In this document: positions 35,148 through 42,460 of the stretch, one piece after another | Layout of the letters: the number at the start of each line of letters is the position of its first letter | Numbering within the stretch: the stretch's first letter is position 1 | Origin: Lachnospiraceae bacterium | GTDB taxonomy: Bacteria > Bacillota > Clostridia > Lachnospirales > Lachnospiraceae | Direction: 5' to 3' | NCBI GenBank assembly: GCA_029225065.1 | Contig: JAQXVT010000045.1 | Span: forward strand, 62,001 to 126,000 | Length of the DNA stretch: 64,000 nt | Position numbers and translations under genes: made by a program | The notes under the pieces: model-generated | Databases searched by the model: none | Told to the model about the DNA's origin: nothing | The model's input: the letters and a program-made list of their open reading frames with translations, nothing else

Positions 35148-36326
35148 GTGTTAGAGATTATGTCAAACGAGACGGAATCTGCTGCAAAGATTATTGTCAT
35201 CGGAGTCGGCGGAGCCGGAAATAATGCTGTAAATCGAATGGTTGAAGATACAATTGCAGGGGTGGAGTTTATCGGAGTCAACACCGATAAGCAGGCACTT
35301 CTGATGTGCAAGGCACCGAACACGATCCAGATCGGTGAAAAAGTGACAAAGGGACTTGGCGCGGGCGCGAAGCCGGAGGTTGGCCAGCAGGCAGCTGAGG
35401 AGAGCGCAGAGGAGATTCGCCAGGCAATTCAGGGAGCAGACATGGTATTCGTTACCTGCGGTATGGGCGGCGGCACCGGTACCGGCGGTGCTCCGGTTGT
35501 AGCCGGAATTGCAAAAGAGATGGGTATCCTGACGGTCGGCGTTGTGACAAAGCCGTTCCGTTTTGAGGCACGTACGCGTATGAACAACGCACTTGCCGGA
35601 ATCGAGCGCCTCAAAGAGAACGTGGATACATTGATCGTGATTCCGAACGACAAGCTGCTTGAGATTGTAGACCGCCGGACTACAATGCCGGAGGCACTGA
35701 AGAAGGCTGACGAGGTACTGCAGCAGGCAGTTCAGGGCATTACAGACCTGATCAACCTGCCGGCACTGATCAACCTCGACTTTGCGGATGTTCAGACCGT
35801 TATGAAGGACAAGGGTATCGCACATATCGGTATCGGACAGGCCAAGGGTGACGACAAGGCGCTGGAGGCAGTAAAGCAGGCAGTTGCCAGCCCGCTGCTC
35901 GAGACGACGATCGAGGGTGCATCCCACGTCATCATCAATATTTCCGGAGATATCTCCCTTATGGATGCAAACGACGCGGCAAGCTACGTACAGGAGATGG
36001 CAGGTGACAATGCAAACATCATTTTTGGTGCGATGTATGATGATACATATGCAGATGAAGCAAGTATCACAGTTATTGCTACCGGCCTTGAGGATGTAAA
36101 CGCGAAGCAGGAGAGACCGAGAAGAAGTTCTTCCACACAGGAGTACAGCTTTATCAGAAAGGAAAAGCCGGCAGGCTCGTCCACCTTTCAGAGTGTACCG
36201 TCACGCAGCAGCGTTTCCGCACCGACCACACAGCGTGTGGCACCGCAGCTCAACACGACGCGGACACCGTCGAGCAAAGTCCAGGAGAAGGATATCCAGA
36301 TTCCGGATTTCTTAAGAAGAAGCTGA
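35148..36326 (+). CDS. ftsZ: Cell division protein FtsZ
   Basis: Tubulin-like GTPase that forms the cytokinetic ring. The 392-residue protein has the nucleotide loop [13 protein letters not shown] at the N-terminus, the tubulin signature GGGTGTG at 107-113, and the C-terminal conserved peptide [10 protein letters not shown] that binds partners such as SepF. GTG 35148 is preferred: AAGGAGG lies 7 bases upstream and the protein then begins MLEIMSNE; ATG 35160 is the alternative. It has its own promoter and terminator. ftsA, often just upstream, is absent. Confidence 0.98.
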   Translation: MLEIMSNETESAAKIIVIGVGGAGNNAVNRMVEDTIAGVEFIGVNTDKQALLMCKAPNTIQIGEKVTKGLGAGAKPEVGQQAAEESAEEIRQAIQGADMVFVTCGMGGGTGTGGAPVVAGIAKEMGILTVGVVTKPFRFEARTRMNNALAGIERLKENVDTLIVIPNDKLLEIVDRRTTMPEALKKADEVLQQAVQGITDLINLPALINLDFADVQTVMKDKGIAHIGIGQAKGDDKALEAVKQAVASPLLETTIEGASHVIINISGDISLMDANDAASYVQEMAGDNANIIFGAMYDDTYADEASITVIATGLEDVNAKQERPRRSSSTQEYSFIRKEKPAGSSTFQSVPSRSSVSAPTTQRVAPQLNTTRTPSSKVQEKDIQIPDFLRRS

Positions 36327-36355
36327 TAAACAATCAAAACTAAAAAAGAAACAGG

Positions 36356-36416
36356 CGGAGCACATGTTCTGAATATTCCTGACAAAAAGGAATAAGAGAC
36401 ATGGTGCTCCGTTTTT
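36356..36416 (+). terminator. Terminator after ftsZ
   Basis: CGGAGCAC-ATGT pairs with ACAT-G-GTGCTCCG, with a nested ATTCC/GGAAT hairpin, followed by five T. The structure is long but thermodynamically clear. Confidence 0.8.
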
Positions 36417-36495
36417 ATGTCGTATTTTGGGATGCTGCTTTGATAAGAGTAACTACATATCTGACCTTTCTGGCCTGATCAATCTGACCTGCTCA

Positions 36496-36518
36496 AATAA
36501 TACCAAACTGGTACTATT
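36496..36518 (+). promoter_or_regulatory. Hairpin in leader of the ECF transporter gene
   Basis: AATAATACCA pairs with TGGTACTATT around AAC with one mismatch. The surrounding 36417-36573 region also has a 10-base palindrome GAGTATACTC near 36535. It does not match a riboswitch class I recognise, and no convincing promoter is seen. Confidence 0.3.
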
Positions 36519-36573
36519 AAAAGTGAACTCATCAGAGTATACTCAGTCAGGAATTAACAGAGGAGGAATGGTT

Positions 36574-37152
36574 ATGGAAAAGAAAAATATGCAAAAAGTA
36601 GTCATGACAGGTATGTTTGCGGCATTATCTTACGTCGTATTTACATTTCTGCAGATTAAGATTCCGCTTCCGGGAGGCGATGCGACTTCGATTCATCTTG
36701 GAAATGCAGTCTGTGTACTGGGCGCACTGATTCTTGGCGGTGTCTGGGGTGGTATTGGAGGAGCGGTCGGCATGACGATCGGCGATCTGCTGGACCCGGT
36801 TTATGTGCTGTATGCCCCAAAGACCTTTATCCTGAAATTCTGTATCGGACTGATTACCGGACTGGTAGCACATAAGATCGGAAAGATTGATGAGACGAAC
36901 GACACGAAAAGGGTGGCAAAATGGACTGTTATCGCATCCATCTGCGGACTTGGTTTCAATGTGATCTTTGACCCGCTGTTCGGATATTTCTATAAGCGAG
37001 TGATTCTTGGAAAGGCAGCAGCAGAGGTAACACTTGCATGGAACATCACAGCGACATCTATCAATGCAGTGATATCTGTGATTGTTGCGACAGCTGTTTA
37101 CCTTGCACTTCGACCGGCACTGAAAAAATCGAATCTGCTGCACAACGCCTGA
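36574..37152 (+). CDS. ECF transporter substrate-binding (S) component, unknown vitamin or precursor
   Basis: Membrane protein that binds a micronutrient and works with a shared energising module (EcfA, EcfA', EcfT) that is not in this window. The 192-residue protein has about six membrane segments and the AALSYVVFTFLQIKIPLPGG opening, SIHLGN and GDLLDP segments found in this S-component group. ATG 36574 has AGGAGG 7 bases upstream; ATG 36568 is too close to it. The gene stands between ftsZ and a GH27 gene, and a terminator follows it. The substrate cannot be told from sequence. Confidence 0.85.
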   Translation: MEKKNMQKVVMTGMFAALSYVVFTFLQIKIPLPGGDATSIHLGNAVCVLGALILGGVWGGIGGAVGMTIGDLLDPVYVLYAPKTFILKFCIGLITGLVAHKIGKIDETNDTKRVAKWTVIASICGLGFNVIFDPLFGYFYKRVILGKAAAEVTLAWNITATSINAVISVIVATAVYLALRPALKKSNLLHNA

Positions 37153-37221
37153 AGACAGCTAAAGAAGTGTGGCACAGAAAATTCTGTTATGACACAGCAG
37201 GTTTATAAAAATTAAAGGAGC

Positions 37222-37275
37222 GACCTCGTTTCCGACATCTGCTTTATAGGCAGGGCGGAGACGGGGTCTGTTTTT
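37222..37275 (+). terminator. Terminator after the ECF S-component gene
   Basis: GACCTCGTTTCCG pairs with CGGAGACGGGGTC over 13 positions including wobbles, with an inner CTGC/GGCAG stem, and is followed by TGTTTTTG. Confidence 0.85.
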
Positions 37276-37295
37276 GACTTTACGGATAAAAAGTT

Positions 37296-37324
37296 TTGCA
37301 ACCGGATGTCAAAGCAGATATAAT
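37296..37324 (+). promoter_or_regulatory. Promoter of the GH27 gene
   Basis: TTGCAA at 37296-37301 and a perfect TATAAT at 37319-37324 are separated by 17 bases. No obvious catabolite-repression site was noticed around it. Confidence 0.75.
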
Positions 37325-37433
37325 AGAAGTTAGGCTGAAGCGGGCTTTCATGGAAAGATGGACCGGAAAAAGCAGCTTCTGCGCTCAAGAATACAGAAAA
37401 TATAAAAAAGATAGCCAATGAAGGGAGCCAGAG

Positions 37434-38750
37434 ATGAGCACGAATAAAAACGCTTTTGCGCCGTATCCGCCGATGGGGTGGAACAGCTGGGACTGCTACG
37501 GGGCATCCGTGACGGAAAAAGAACTGATTCAGAACGCCGACTTTGTAGCGGCGCATTTAAAAGAGCATGGATGGGAATACATTGTCTGCGACATACAGTG
37601 GTATGAGCCGACGGCGGACAGCAGCCATTACCATCAGTTTGCAGACCTTTGCATGGATGAGTACGGTCGCCTGCTTCCGGCGGTGAACCGTTTTCCATCC
37701 GCGGCAGACGGAAAAGGTTTTGGGCCGATTGCAGACTATATGCACAGTAAAGGACTGAAATTTGGAATTCACATCATGCGGGGAATTCCGCGTCAGGCCG
37801 TTTCTCAGAATACACCGGTAAAGGGAACCGGTTACACAGCGCGTCAGGTGGCGCATCCGTCTTCCGTTTGCTGCTGGAATACCGATATGTACGGTGTGGA
37901 TGCGGCAAGACCGGGCGCGCAGGCCTACTATGATTCGATCATCGAGCTGTATGCGTCCTGGGGCGTTGATTTTATCAAGGTTGACGATATCTGTGTGAAA
38001 TACGTGCAGCCGGGCGACGAGTCGGCGATCTCCTACGGCGGTGATGAGATTGAAATGCTCCGAAACGCTATCGACAAAAGCGGAAGGGAGATCGTGCTGA
38101 GCCTTTCTCCGGGACCGGCGATGATCGACCAGGCAGAGCATCTGCGCAGAAATGCAAATATGTGGCGGATCACGAATGATCTCTGGGATTCCTGGGATAA
38201 TATCATGGAGATGTTTACGCGCTGCAATATGTGGAGTCCGTACGTATCAGAGGGCTGCTATCCGGACTGTGATATGATTCCGATCGGACATCTCTCAATC
38301 CGCGGCTGTGAGCACGGCCTCAGCGAGCGCCAGACGAGACTGACGAAGGAGGAGCAGCGCACTCTGTTTTCTCTGTGGTGCATGTTCCGTTCCCCGCTGA
38401 TGCTTGGCTGTGAGCTGACGGATGCCGATGAGTGGACGATGAGCCTTCTGACAAACGATGCGGTGCTCGGGCTGACAAAGCACAGCCACGGCGCGCATCA
38501 GGTACTGCGCACGGGAGATCTGATCGTATGGCAGTCGGAAGGAGAACAGGGCGAGCTGTATGTGGCCATGTTCAATATCGTCGGCTGGCCGGATGCATTT
38601 TCTGTCAGCTTTTCAAAGCTTGGTCTGGAAGGTACGTACGAGGTAACCGACCTTTGGAGCGGAGAAAAAGAAGGCACACAGAATCAGGCACTGACGGCGG
38701 ATATCCCGGTACACGGGGTGAAGCTGGTGCGGCTGGACAGAGTGCAGTGA
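37434..38750 (+). CDS. Glycoside hydrolase family 27 (alpha-galactosidase-like)
   Basis: Retaining glycosidase that would release alpha-galactose, or in some relatives beta-L-arabinopyranose. The 438-residue protein begins with the family opening PPMGWNSWDCYG, has the nucleophile region KVDDIC with Asp184, and the acid/base candidate Asp249 in WRITNDLW. A C-terminal beta domain ends VKLVRLD. No signal peptide is present, so it should act on imported oligosaccharides in the cytoplasm. ATG follows AGGGAG by 8 bases. It stands alone with its own promoter between ftsZ and spoIIGA. Confidence 0.88.
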   Translation: MSTNKNAFAPYPPMGWNSWDCYGASVTEKELIQNADFVAAHLKEHGWEYIVCDIQWYEPTADSSHYHQFADLCMDEYGRLLPAVNRFPSAADGKGFGPIADYMHSKGLKFGIHIMRGIPRQAVSQNTPVKGTGYTARQVAHPSSVCCWNTDMYGVDAARPGAQAYYDSIIELYASWGVDFIKVDDICVKYVQPGDESAISYGGDEIEMLRNAIDKSGREIVLSLSPGPAMIDQAEHLRRNANMWRITNDLWDSWDNIMEMFTRCNMWSPYVSEGCYPDCDMIPIGHLSIRGCEHGLSERQTRLTKEEQRTLFSLWCMFRSPLMLGCELTDADEWTMSLLTNDAVLGLTKHSHGAHQVLRTGDLIVWQSEGEQGELYVAMFNIVGWPDAFSVSFSKLGLEGTYEVTDLWSGEKEGTQNQALTADIPVHGVKLVRLDRVQ

Positions 38751-38754
38751 AAAT

Positions 38755-38812
38755 TTATCCCGGACGTTTGAAAGACAGACCATAGAAAAGATTCTTATCC
38801 CGGACGTTCCAA
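38755..38812 (+). repeat. Short direct repeat after the GH27 gene
   Basis: TTATCCCGGACGTT occurs at about 38755-38769 and again at about 38798-38812, 43 bases apart. No function is evident. Confidence 0.4.
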
Positions 38813-38912
38813 GCGCAGATTTAACCAAGTGGGATGAGCAGCGAAATGAACCTGGAAAAGTTCAGATGTAACAGTTTACATGAAAACGTATTAATCTTAC
38901 AACCATATATCT

Positions 38913-38929
38913 TGTCGCATTTTGCAGAA
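38913..38929 (+). promoter_or_regulatory. Candidate Spo0A boxes upstream of spoIIGA
   Basis: TGTCGCA at 38913-38919 matches the Spo0A box TGTCGAA at six of seven positions and TGCAGAA at 38923-38929 follows with exact 10-base spacing, as in tandem 0A boxes of B. subtilis spoIIG. A further partial box TGACAAA overlaps the -35 region. Binding is inferred. Confidence 0.45.
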
Positions 38930-38955
38930 CAAATCTTTGGATTTGCTTCCTGTTT

Positions 38956-38988
38956 TTGACAAAATGAGCACCCCTCGCGGAGTATACT
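38956..38988 (+). promoter_or_regulatory. spoIIG-type promoter with long spacer
   Basis: Perfect TTGACA at 38956-38961 and TATACT at 38983-38988 are separated by 21 bases. The B. subtilis spoIIG promoter also has consensus boxes with an overlong spacer (22 bases) and depends on Spo0A-P to position RNA polymerase. The same arrangement here supports Spo0A control. Confidence 0.65.
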
Positions 38989-39019
38989 AATGCCATGCTG
39001 CAGCCGCGGGGGGTGTTCT

Positions 39020-39799
39020 TTGTATTATGAATTCTACATAGATCAGTTTTTTCTGGAACAGGTAATTACGCAGGGGCTTTTGCTTCTGCTGGCATCAAAA
39101 TCAGTGGGGAAGCGTCTGTCTCTTCGCCGGTTAGGGGCAGGAAGCATGATCGGGGCCGGGACGATGACACTTTTTCTCTGCTTGGGAAGTCTGACACTGG
39201 CGTTCGTTAGTTCCCTGATGACGGGAAGCGCAGTGCTAGCGGGAAAAAATTGGCGGGAGATACCGCGCGATCTGGCGGTACTGCTGTTTATGACGTGTTG
39301 CTTCGGCGGTGTGCTGGAGGCAGCCGTGGAGCTGACGGGTGTTCCGGCTGCGGCGGGGGGCTGCGCTGCATTTCTTCTTCTGCGGGGCACATGGAAGAAG
39401 CTGATGGAGCGCAGGATTTGCCAGAGCCGGGAAGCGGAAGTAAAAATCACATGGGAAAAGAAAAATCTGACGGTAAAAGGGATCGTAGATACGGGAAACA
39501 GTCTGCAGGAACCGCTTGGCGGAAGTCCGGTCAGTATTCTGGATCAGGAGGCGGCCGGAGAGCTTCTGCCGGATGAGTGGGAGACGCGCAGAGGGTTTTA
39601 CCTGATTCCGTATCGCTCGATCGGGCGGAAAAAGGGATGGATGCGTGCATTTCGGGCGGATGAAATGCAGGTCGTGACCGCAGAGGGTACGGTCAGCATC
39701 CGGGGCCCGATCCTCGCGATCAGCGGGAATGAGCTGAGCGGGGACGGAAGATACCGGATCATTCTGCATCCGCAGCATGCCGGGGCAGAGCAGGGTTGA
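39020..39799 (+). CDS. spoIIGA: Sigma-E processing peptidase SpoIIGA
   Basis: Membrane aspartic protease that removes the pro-sequence of sigma-E in the mother cell after a forespore signal. The 259-residue protein has about five membrane segments in its first half and a cytoplasmic half with the protease motif VDTGNSL (Asp157). TTG 39020 is chosen: the protein then starts with YYEFYIDQFF, the usual N-terminus, and GGGGGTG lies 6 bases upstream. ATG 38990 is only 2 bases from the -10 box and so cannot be in the transcript. Confidence 0.9.
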   Translation: MYYEFYIDQFFLEQVITQGLLLLLASKSVGKRLSLRRLGAGSMIGAGTMTLFLCLGSLTLAFVSSLMTGSAVLAGKNWREIPRDLAVLLFMTCCFGGVLEAAVELTGVPAAAGGCAAFLLLRGTWKKLMERRICQSREAEVKITWEKKNLTVKGIVDTGNSLQEPLGGSPVSILDQEAAGELLPDEWETRRGFYLIPYRSIGRKKGWMRAFRADEMQVVTAEGTVSIRGPILAISGNELSGDGRYRIILHPQHAGAEQG

Positions 39800-39829
39800 A
39801 CAGAATCCGTACAGACAGGAGGGGATCGT

Positions 39830-40573
39830 ATGATAGTGAGAGTTGCAGTGCCGCAGCGTTTTCAGCTGAAGATGGCGGCGGGATTTGGAGATATGCTGTT
39901 TCATCGGACGAACGAGGTGCATTATATTGGCGGGACGGAGGTGCTCCCGCCGCCGCTGACCGCCGCGCAGGAGCAGGAGCTGCTTGCAATGCTCGGAAAA
40001 GAAGGGGATGCAAAAGCGAGAAGCCAGCTGATCGAGCGGAATCTGCGGCTGGTCGTGTACATAGCGAAAAAATTTGATAATACCGGAGTCGGAGTGGAGG
40101 ATCTGATTTCCATCGGAACAATAGGACTGATCAAAGCGATCAATACCTTTAATCCGGAGAAAAAAATCAAGCTCGCAACGTACGCATCGCGCTGTATCGA
40201 AAACGAGATCCTGATGTACCTGCGCCGAAACAGCAAGACGAAGCTGGAGGTATCGATCGACGAGCCGCTCAATGTGGACTGGGACGGAAACGAGCTGCTG
40301 CTCTCTGATATTCTCGGGACGGACGAGGACGTGATTTACCGCGATATGGAGACGGAGGCAGAGTATCAGGTGCTGCAGGGGGCAATCAAAAAGCTTTCGA
40401 GGCGGGAGCAGACGATCGTACAGCTGCGTTTTGGAATCAACACGAGGGACGGAGAAGAAAAAACGCAGAAAGAAGTGGCGGATCTTCTTGGAATTTCGCA
40501 GTCCTACATTTCCCGCCTGGAGAAACGGATCATAAGAAGGCTGCGCCGCGAGATGGAGCTGCGCGTGCAGTAG
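39830..40573 (+). CDS. sigE: RNA polymerase sporulation sigma factor sigma-E (pro-form)
   Basis: Early mother-cell sigma factor. The 247-residue protein matches the family from EVHYIGG-EVLPPPL onward, through region 2 ([29 protein letters not shown]) to the region 4 helix-turn-helix [10 protein letters not shown]. The first 30 or so residues are the amphipathic pro-sequence to be removed by SpoIIGA; it is shorter on hydrophobic residues than in Bacillus. AGGAGGGG lies 5 bases before ATG. It follows spoIIGA by 30 bases. Confidence 0.96.
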   Translation: MIVRVAVPQRFQLKMAAGFGDMLFHRTNEVHYIGGTEVLPPPLTAAQEQELLAMLGKEGDAKARSQLIERNLRLVVYIAKKFDNTGVGVEDLISIGTIGLIKAINTFNPEKKIKLATYASRCIENEILMYLRRNSKTKLEVSIDEPLNVDWDGNELLLSDILGTDEDVIYRDMETEAEYQVLQGAIKKLSRREQTIVQLRFGINTRDGEEKTQKEVADLLGISQSYISRLEKRIIRRLRREMELRVQ

Positions 40574-40615
40574 AGCTGTCAAGGCCGAAAACTTTCTGAA
40601 ATTTTTCCGGCAGGT

Positions 40616-40645
40616 GCATAGGCGGCCGTGAAAATGTGAATCATT
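40616..40645 (+). promoter_or_regulatory. Candidate sigma-F/sigma-G promoter of sigG
   Basis: GCATA at 40616-40620 and GTGAATCATT at 40636-40645 are separated by 15 bases and resemble the forespore consensus GYATA-N15-GGnnAnAnT, with one or two mismatches in the -10 part. In B. subtilis sigG is read by sigma-F and sigma-G. Confidence 0.4.
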
Positions 40646-40655
40646 TAACTGAACA

Positions 40656-40688
40656 GCGAAGCGGATAGACAATAAAATTCCGCTTTGC
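40656..40688 (+). repeat. Family A-like hairpin before sigG
   Basis: GCGAAGCGGA pairs with TCCGCTTTGC around a 13-base loop that lacks TGCGAAT. The arms match family A, so this may be a diverged copy. Confidence 0.4.
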
Positions 40689-40717
40689 CAAGACCAAATT
40701 CCAGGAGGATGATTCAC

Positions 40718-41497
40718 ATGGCGCTTAACAAAGTGGAAATATGCGGAGTCAACACTTCGAAGCTTCCGGTTCTGACGGCAGAGGAGAAGGACTTCCTGTT
40801 TGAACGGATTAAGGCAGGAGACGAAAAGGCGAGAGAACTGTATATAAAGGGAAACTTAAGGCTTGTGCTCAGCGTGATCAAGCGGTTTTCGAACAGCAGC
40901 GAAAACGCGGACGACCTGTTTCAGATCGGCTGTATCGGACTGATGAAGGCGGTGGATAACTTTGATACCGGGCTGCAGGTAAAATTTTCAACGTATGCAG
41001 TACCGATGATTATCGGAGAGATCAGGCGGTATCTGCGGGACAACAATTCGATTCGTGTCAGTCGCTCCCTGCGTGATACCGCATACAAGGCGATCTACGC
41101 GAAGGAAAATTATACGAGGACACATTTGAAGGAGCCGACGATCGAGGAGATCGCGACGGAGATCGGGATTCCAAAGGAAGAGATTACGTATGCTATGGAT
41201 GCGATCCAAAGCCCGGTGAGTCTGTATGATCCTGTCTATACTGAGGGCGGGGATACGTTGTACGTGATGGATCAGATCAGCGATCGGAAAAACCGGGAAG
41301 AAAACTGGGTGGAATCCATTTCCCTCGGGGAGGCGATGAAGCGGCTGGATGACCGGGAACGCCACATCATCGAGCTTCGGTTTTACGAGGGAAAGACACA
41401 GATGGAGGTGGCCTGTGAGATCGGAATTTCGCAGGCACAGGTGAGCCGTCTGGAAAAAAATGCTCTGAAAAGCATGAAAAATTATCTGCGGACGTGA
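40718..41497 (+). CDS. sigG: RNA polymerase sporulation sigma factor sigma-G
   Basis: Late forespore sigma factor. The 259-residue protein begins MALNKVEICGVNTSKLPVL, nearly the same as the Bacillus N-terminus, followed by region 2 (NLRLVLSVIKRF, DDLFQIGCIGLMKAVDNFD), region 3 and the region 4 helix ISQAQVSRLEK. ATG 40718 has AGGAGG 9 bases upstream; ATG 40709 overlaps that site. It follows sigE by 144 bases, a spacing that carries a forespore-type promoter. Confidence 0.97.
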   Translation: MALNKVEICGVNTSKLPVLTAEEKDFLFERIKAGDEKARELYIKGNLRLVLSVIKRFSNSSENADDLFQIGCIGLMKAVDNFDTGLQVKFSTYAVPMIIGEIRRYLRDNNSIRVSRSLRDTAYKAIYAKENYTRTHLKEPTIEEIATEIGIPKEEITYAMDAIQSPVSLYDPVYTEGGDTLYVMDQISDRKNREENWVESISLGEAMKRLDDRERHIIELRFYEGKTQMEVACEIGISQAQVSRLEKNALKSMKNYLRT

Positions 41498-41502
41498 AAG
41501 AA

Positions 41503-41547
41503 ATGTGGGTGAACCAGAAAAACCATGGTTCATCCGCATTTTTTTTT
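41503..41547 (+). terminator. Terminator after sigG
   Basis: ATGTGGGTGAACC pairs with GGTTCATCCGCAT over 13 positions (two wobbles) and is followed by nine T. The 3' arm overlaps the stop codon of the converging ymxH gene. Confidence 0.9.
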
Positions 41548-41844
41548 GCACTTTTCCTCCTCCACGTCGACCAGAATAATATCAGCGCCGATCTGCACAA
41601 CGCATCGCCATGGAATAAAAAATTCAAAATCCCGTCCGAGAAACCAGCACAGCCGTCCGGGACCCGGCACGACGAGCGCGAGGATACAGCCGGTGCAGCA
41701 GTCGATCTCGAGGTCACTGATGCAGCCCATGGAACGGCAGGTGCGCATGTTGATGACTTCCTTTTGCCGCAGAGCGCACAGCCGGACGGGATGCGGATTT
41801 AAATCCGGACAGCAGCCGGGACGGCAGCATTCCTTTTCGCCCAT
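41530..41844 (-). CDS. ymxH: YlmC/YmxH family sporulation protein (PRC-barrel)
   Basis: Small PRC-barrel-like protein found in spore formers next to sigG and nrdR; exact role unknown. The 104-residue product shows the family pattern RLCALRQKEVINM, then GCISDLEIDCCTGCILALVVPGP and DFEFFIPWRCVVQIGADIILVD. A cysteine-rich N-terminus (about 25 residues) precedes the core. ATG 41844 is supported by GGAGG 6 bases upstream on the minus strand. It converges with sigG. Confidence 0.85.
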   Translation of the reverse strand: MGEKECCRPGCCPDLNPHPVRLCALRQKEVINMRTCRSMGCISDLEIDCCTGCILALVVPGPGRLCWFLGRDFEFFIPWRCVVQIGADIILVDVEEEKCKKKCG

Positions 41845-41871
41845 AAGAACCTCCAGCGCATTCTTTCTATT

Positions 41872-41898
41872 TCTATATGATAATATATGAAGAAATAC
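41872..41898 (-). promoter_or_regulatory. Weak sigma-E-like promoter candidate for ymxH
   Basis: Read on the minus strand, GTATTT and CATATAGA are separated by 13 bases, loosely like the sigma-E pattern (GHATATT and CATACAMT). No sigma-A promoter is clear here. Confidence 0.25.
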
Positions 41899-41939
41899 AG
41901 GAGAAGATACGATCGCCGGAAGCGGGGGGCTTTTCCTGA

Positions 41940-41968
41940 TTGACAGTGTTTCGTGTTTTGGTTATACT
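41940..41968 (+). promoter_or_regulatory. nrdR operon promoter
   Basis: Perfect TTGACA at 41940-41945 and TATACT at 41963-41968 are separated by 17 bases. This strong promoter probably also serves the three unknown genes after nrdR, since no terminator intervenes. Confidence 0.85.
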
Positions 41969-41997
41969 CAGTGATAGAAGAAAGAGGAGGAAAACCG

Positions 41998-42447
41998 ATG
42001 AAATGTCCGTTTTGCAACCAGGATGATACAAGAGTGGTGGATTCCAGACCGGCTGATGACAACAGTTCCATCCGCAGACGCCGCCTGTGCGATGCGTGCG
42101 GCAGACGGTTTACTACCTATGAAAAGGTGGAGACGATTCCGCTTGTTGTGATAAAGAAAGACCAGACGAGAGAGCAGTATGACAGGAGAAAGATTGAGGA
42201 CGGAGTGATGCGCGCCTGCTACAAGCGGCCGACGCCAATCCAGAAGATCCGGGAGATGCTCGATGAGGTGGAGCGGGAAATTTATAACCGTGAGGAAAAG
42301 GAATTAGAGAGCAAGGTGATTGGCGAGATCGTGATGGAAAAATTAAAAGAGCTGGACGCTGTGGCATACGTTCGTTTTGCGTCGGTCTATCGCGAATTTA
42401 AGGACGTCAATACCTTTATGGATGAATTAAAAAAATTTTTAAATTAA
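41998..42447 (+). CDS. nrdR: Transcriptional repressor NrdR
   Basis: Zinc-ribbon and ATP-cone repressor of ribonucleotide reductase genes. The 149-residue protein begins MKCPFC with a second pair CDAC (four zinc cysteines), followed by the ATP-cone (about 49-139). ATG 41998 follows GAGGAGG by 7 bases; the longer frame to 41953 contains the promoter -10 region and is rejected. The next gene starts 13 bases after its stop. Confidence 0.97.
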   Translation: MKCPFCNQDDTRVVDSRPADDNSSIRRRRLCDACGRRFTTYEKVETIPLVVIKKDQTREQYDRRKIEDGVMRACYKRPTPIQKIREMLDEVEREIYNREEKELESKVIGEIVMEKLKELDAVAYVRFASVYREFKDVNTFMDELKKFLN

Positions 42448-42460
42448 TCAGGTGGTCAGA

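Noticed and set aside
36417-36573. Folate, thiamine or other known riboswitch before the ECF S component
   Set aside because: I could not match the conserved cores of classes known to me; only a short hairpin is clear.
38990-39019. ATG 38990 as the spoIIGA start
   Set aside because: It is 2 bases after the -10 box, upstream of any likely transcript start; TTG 39020 gives the family N-terminus.
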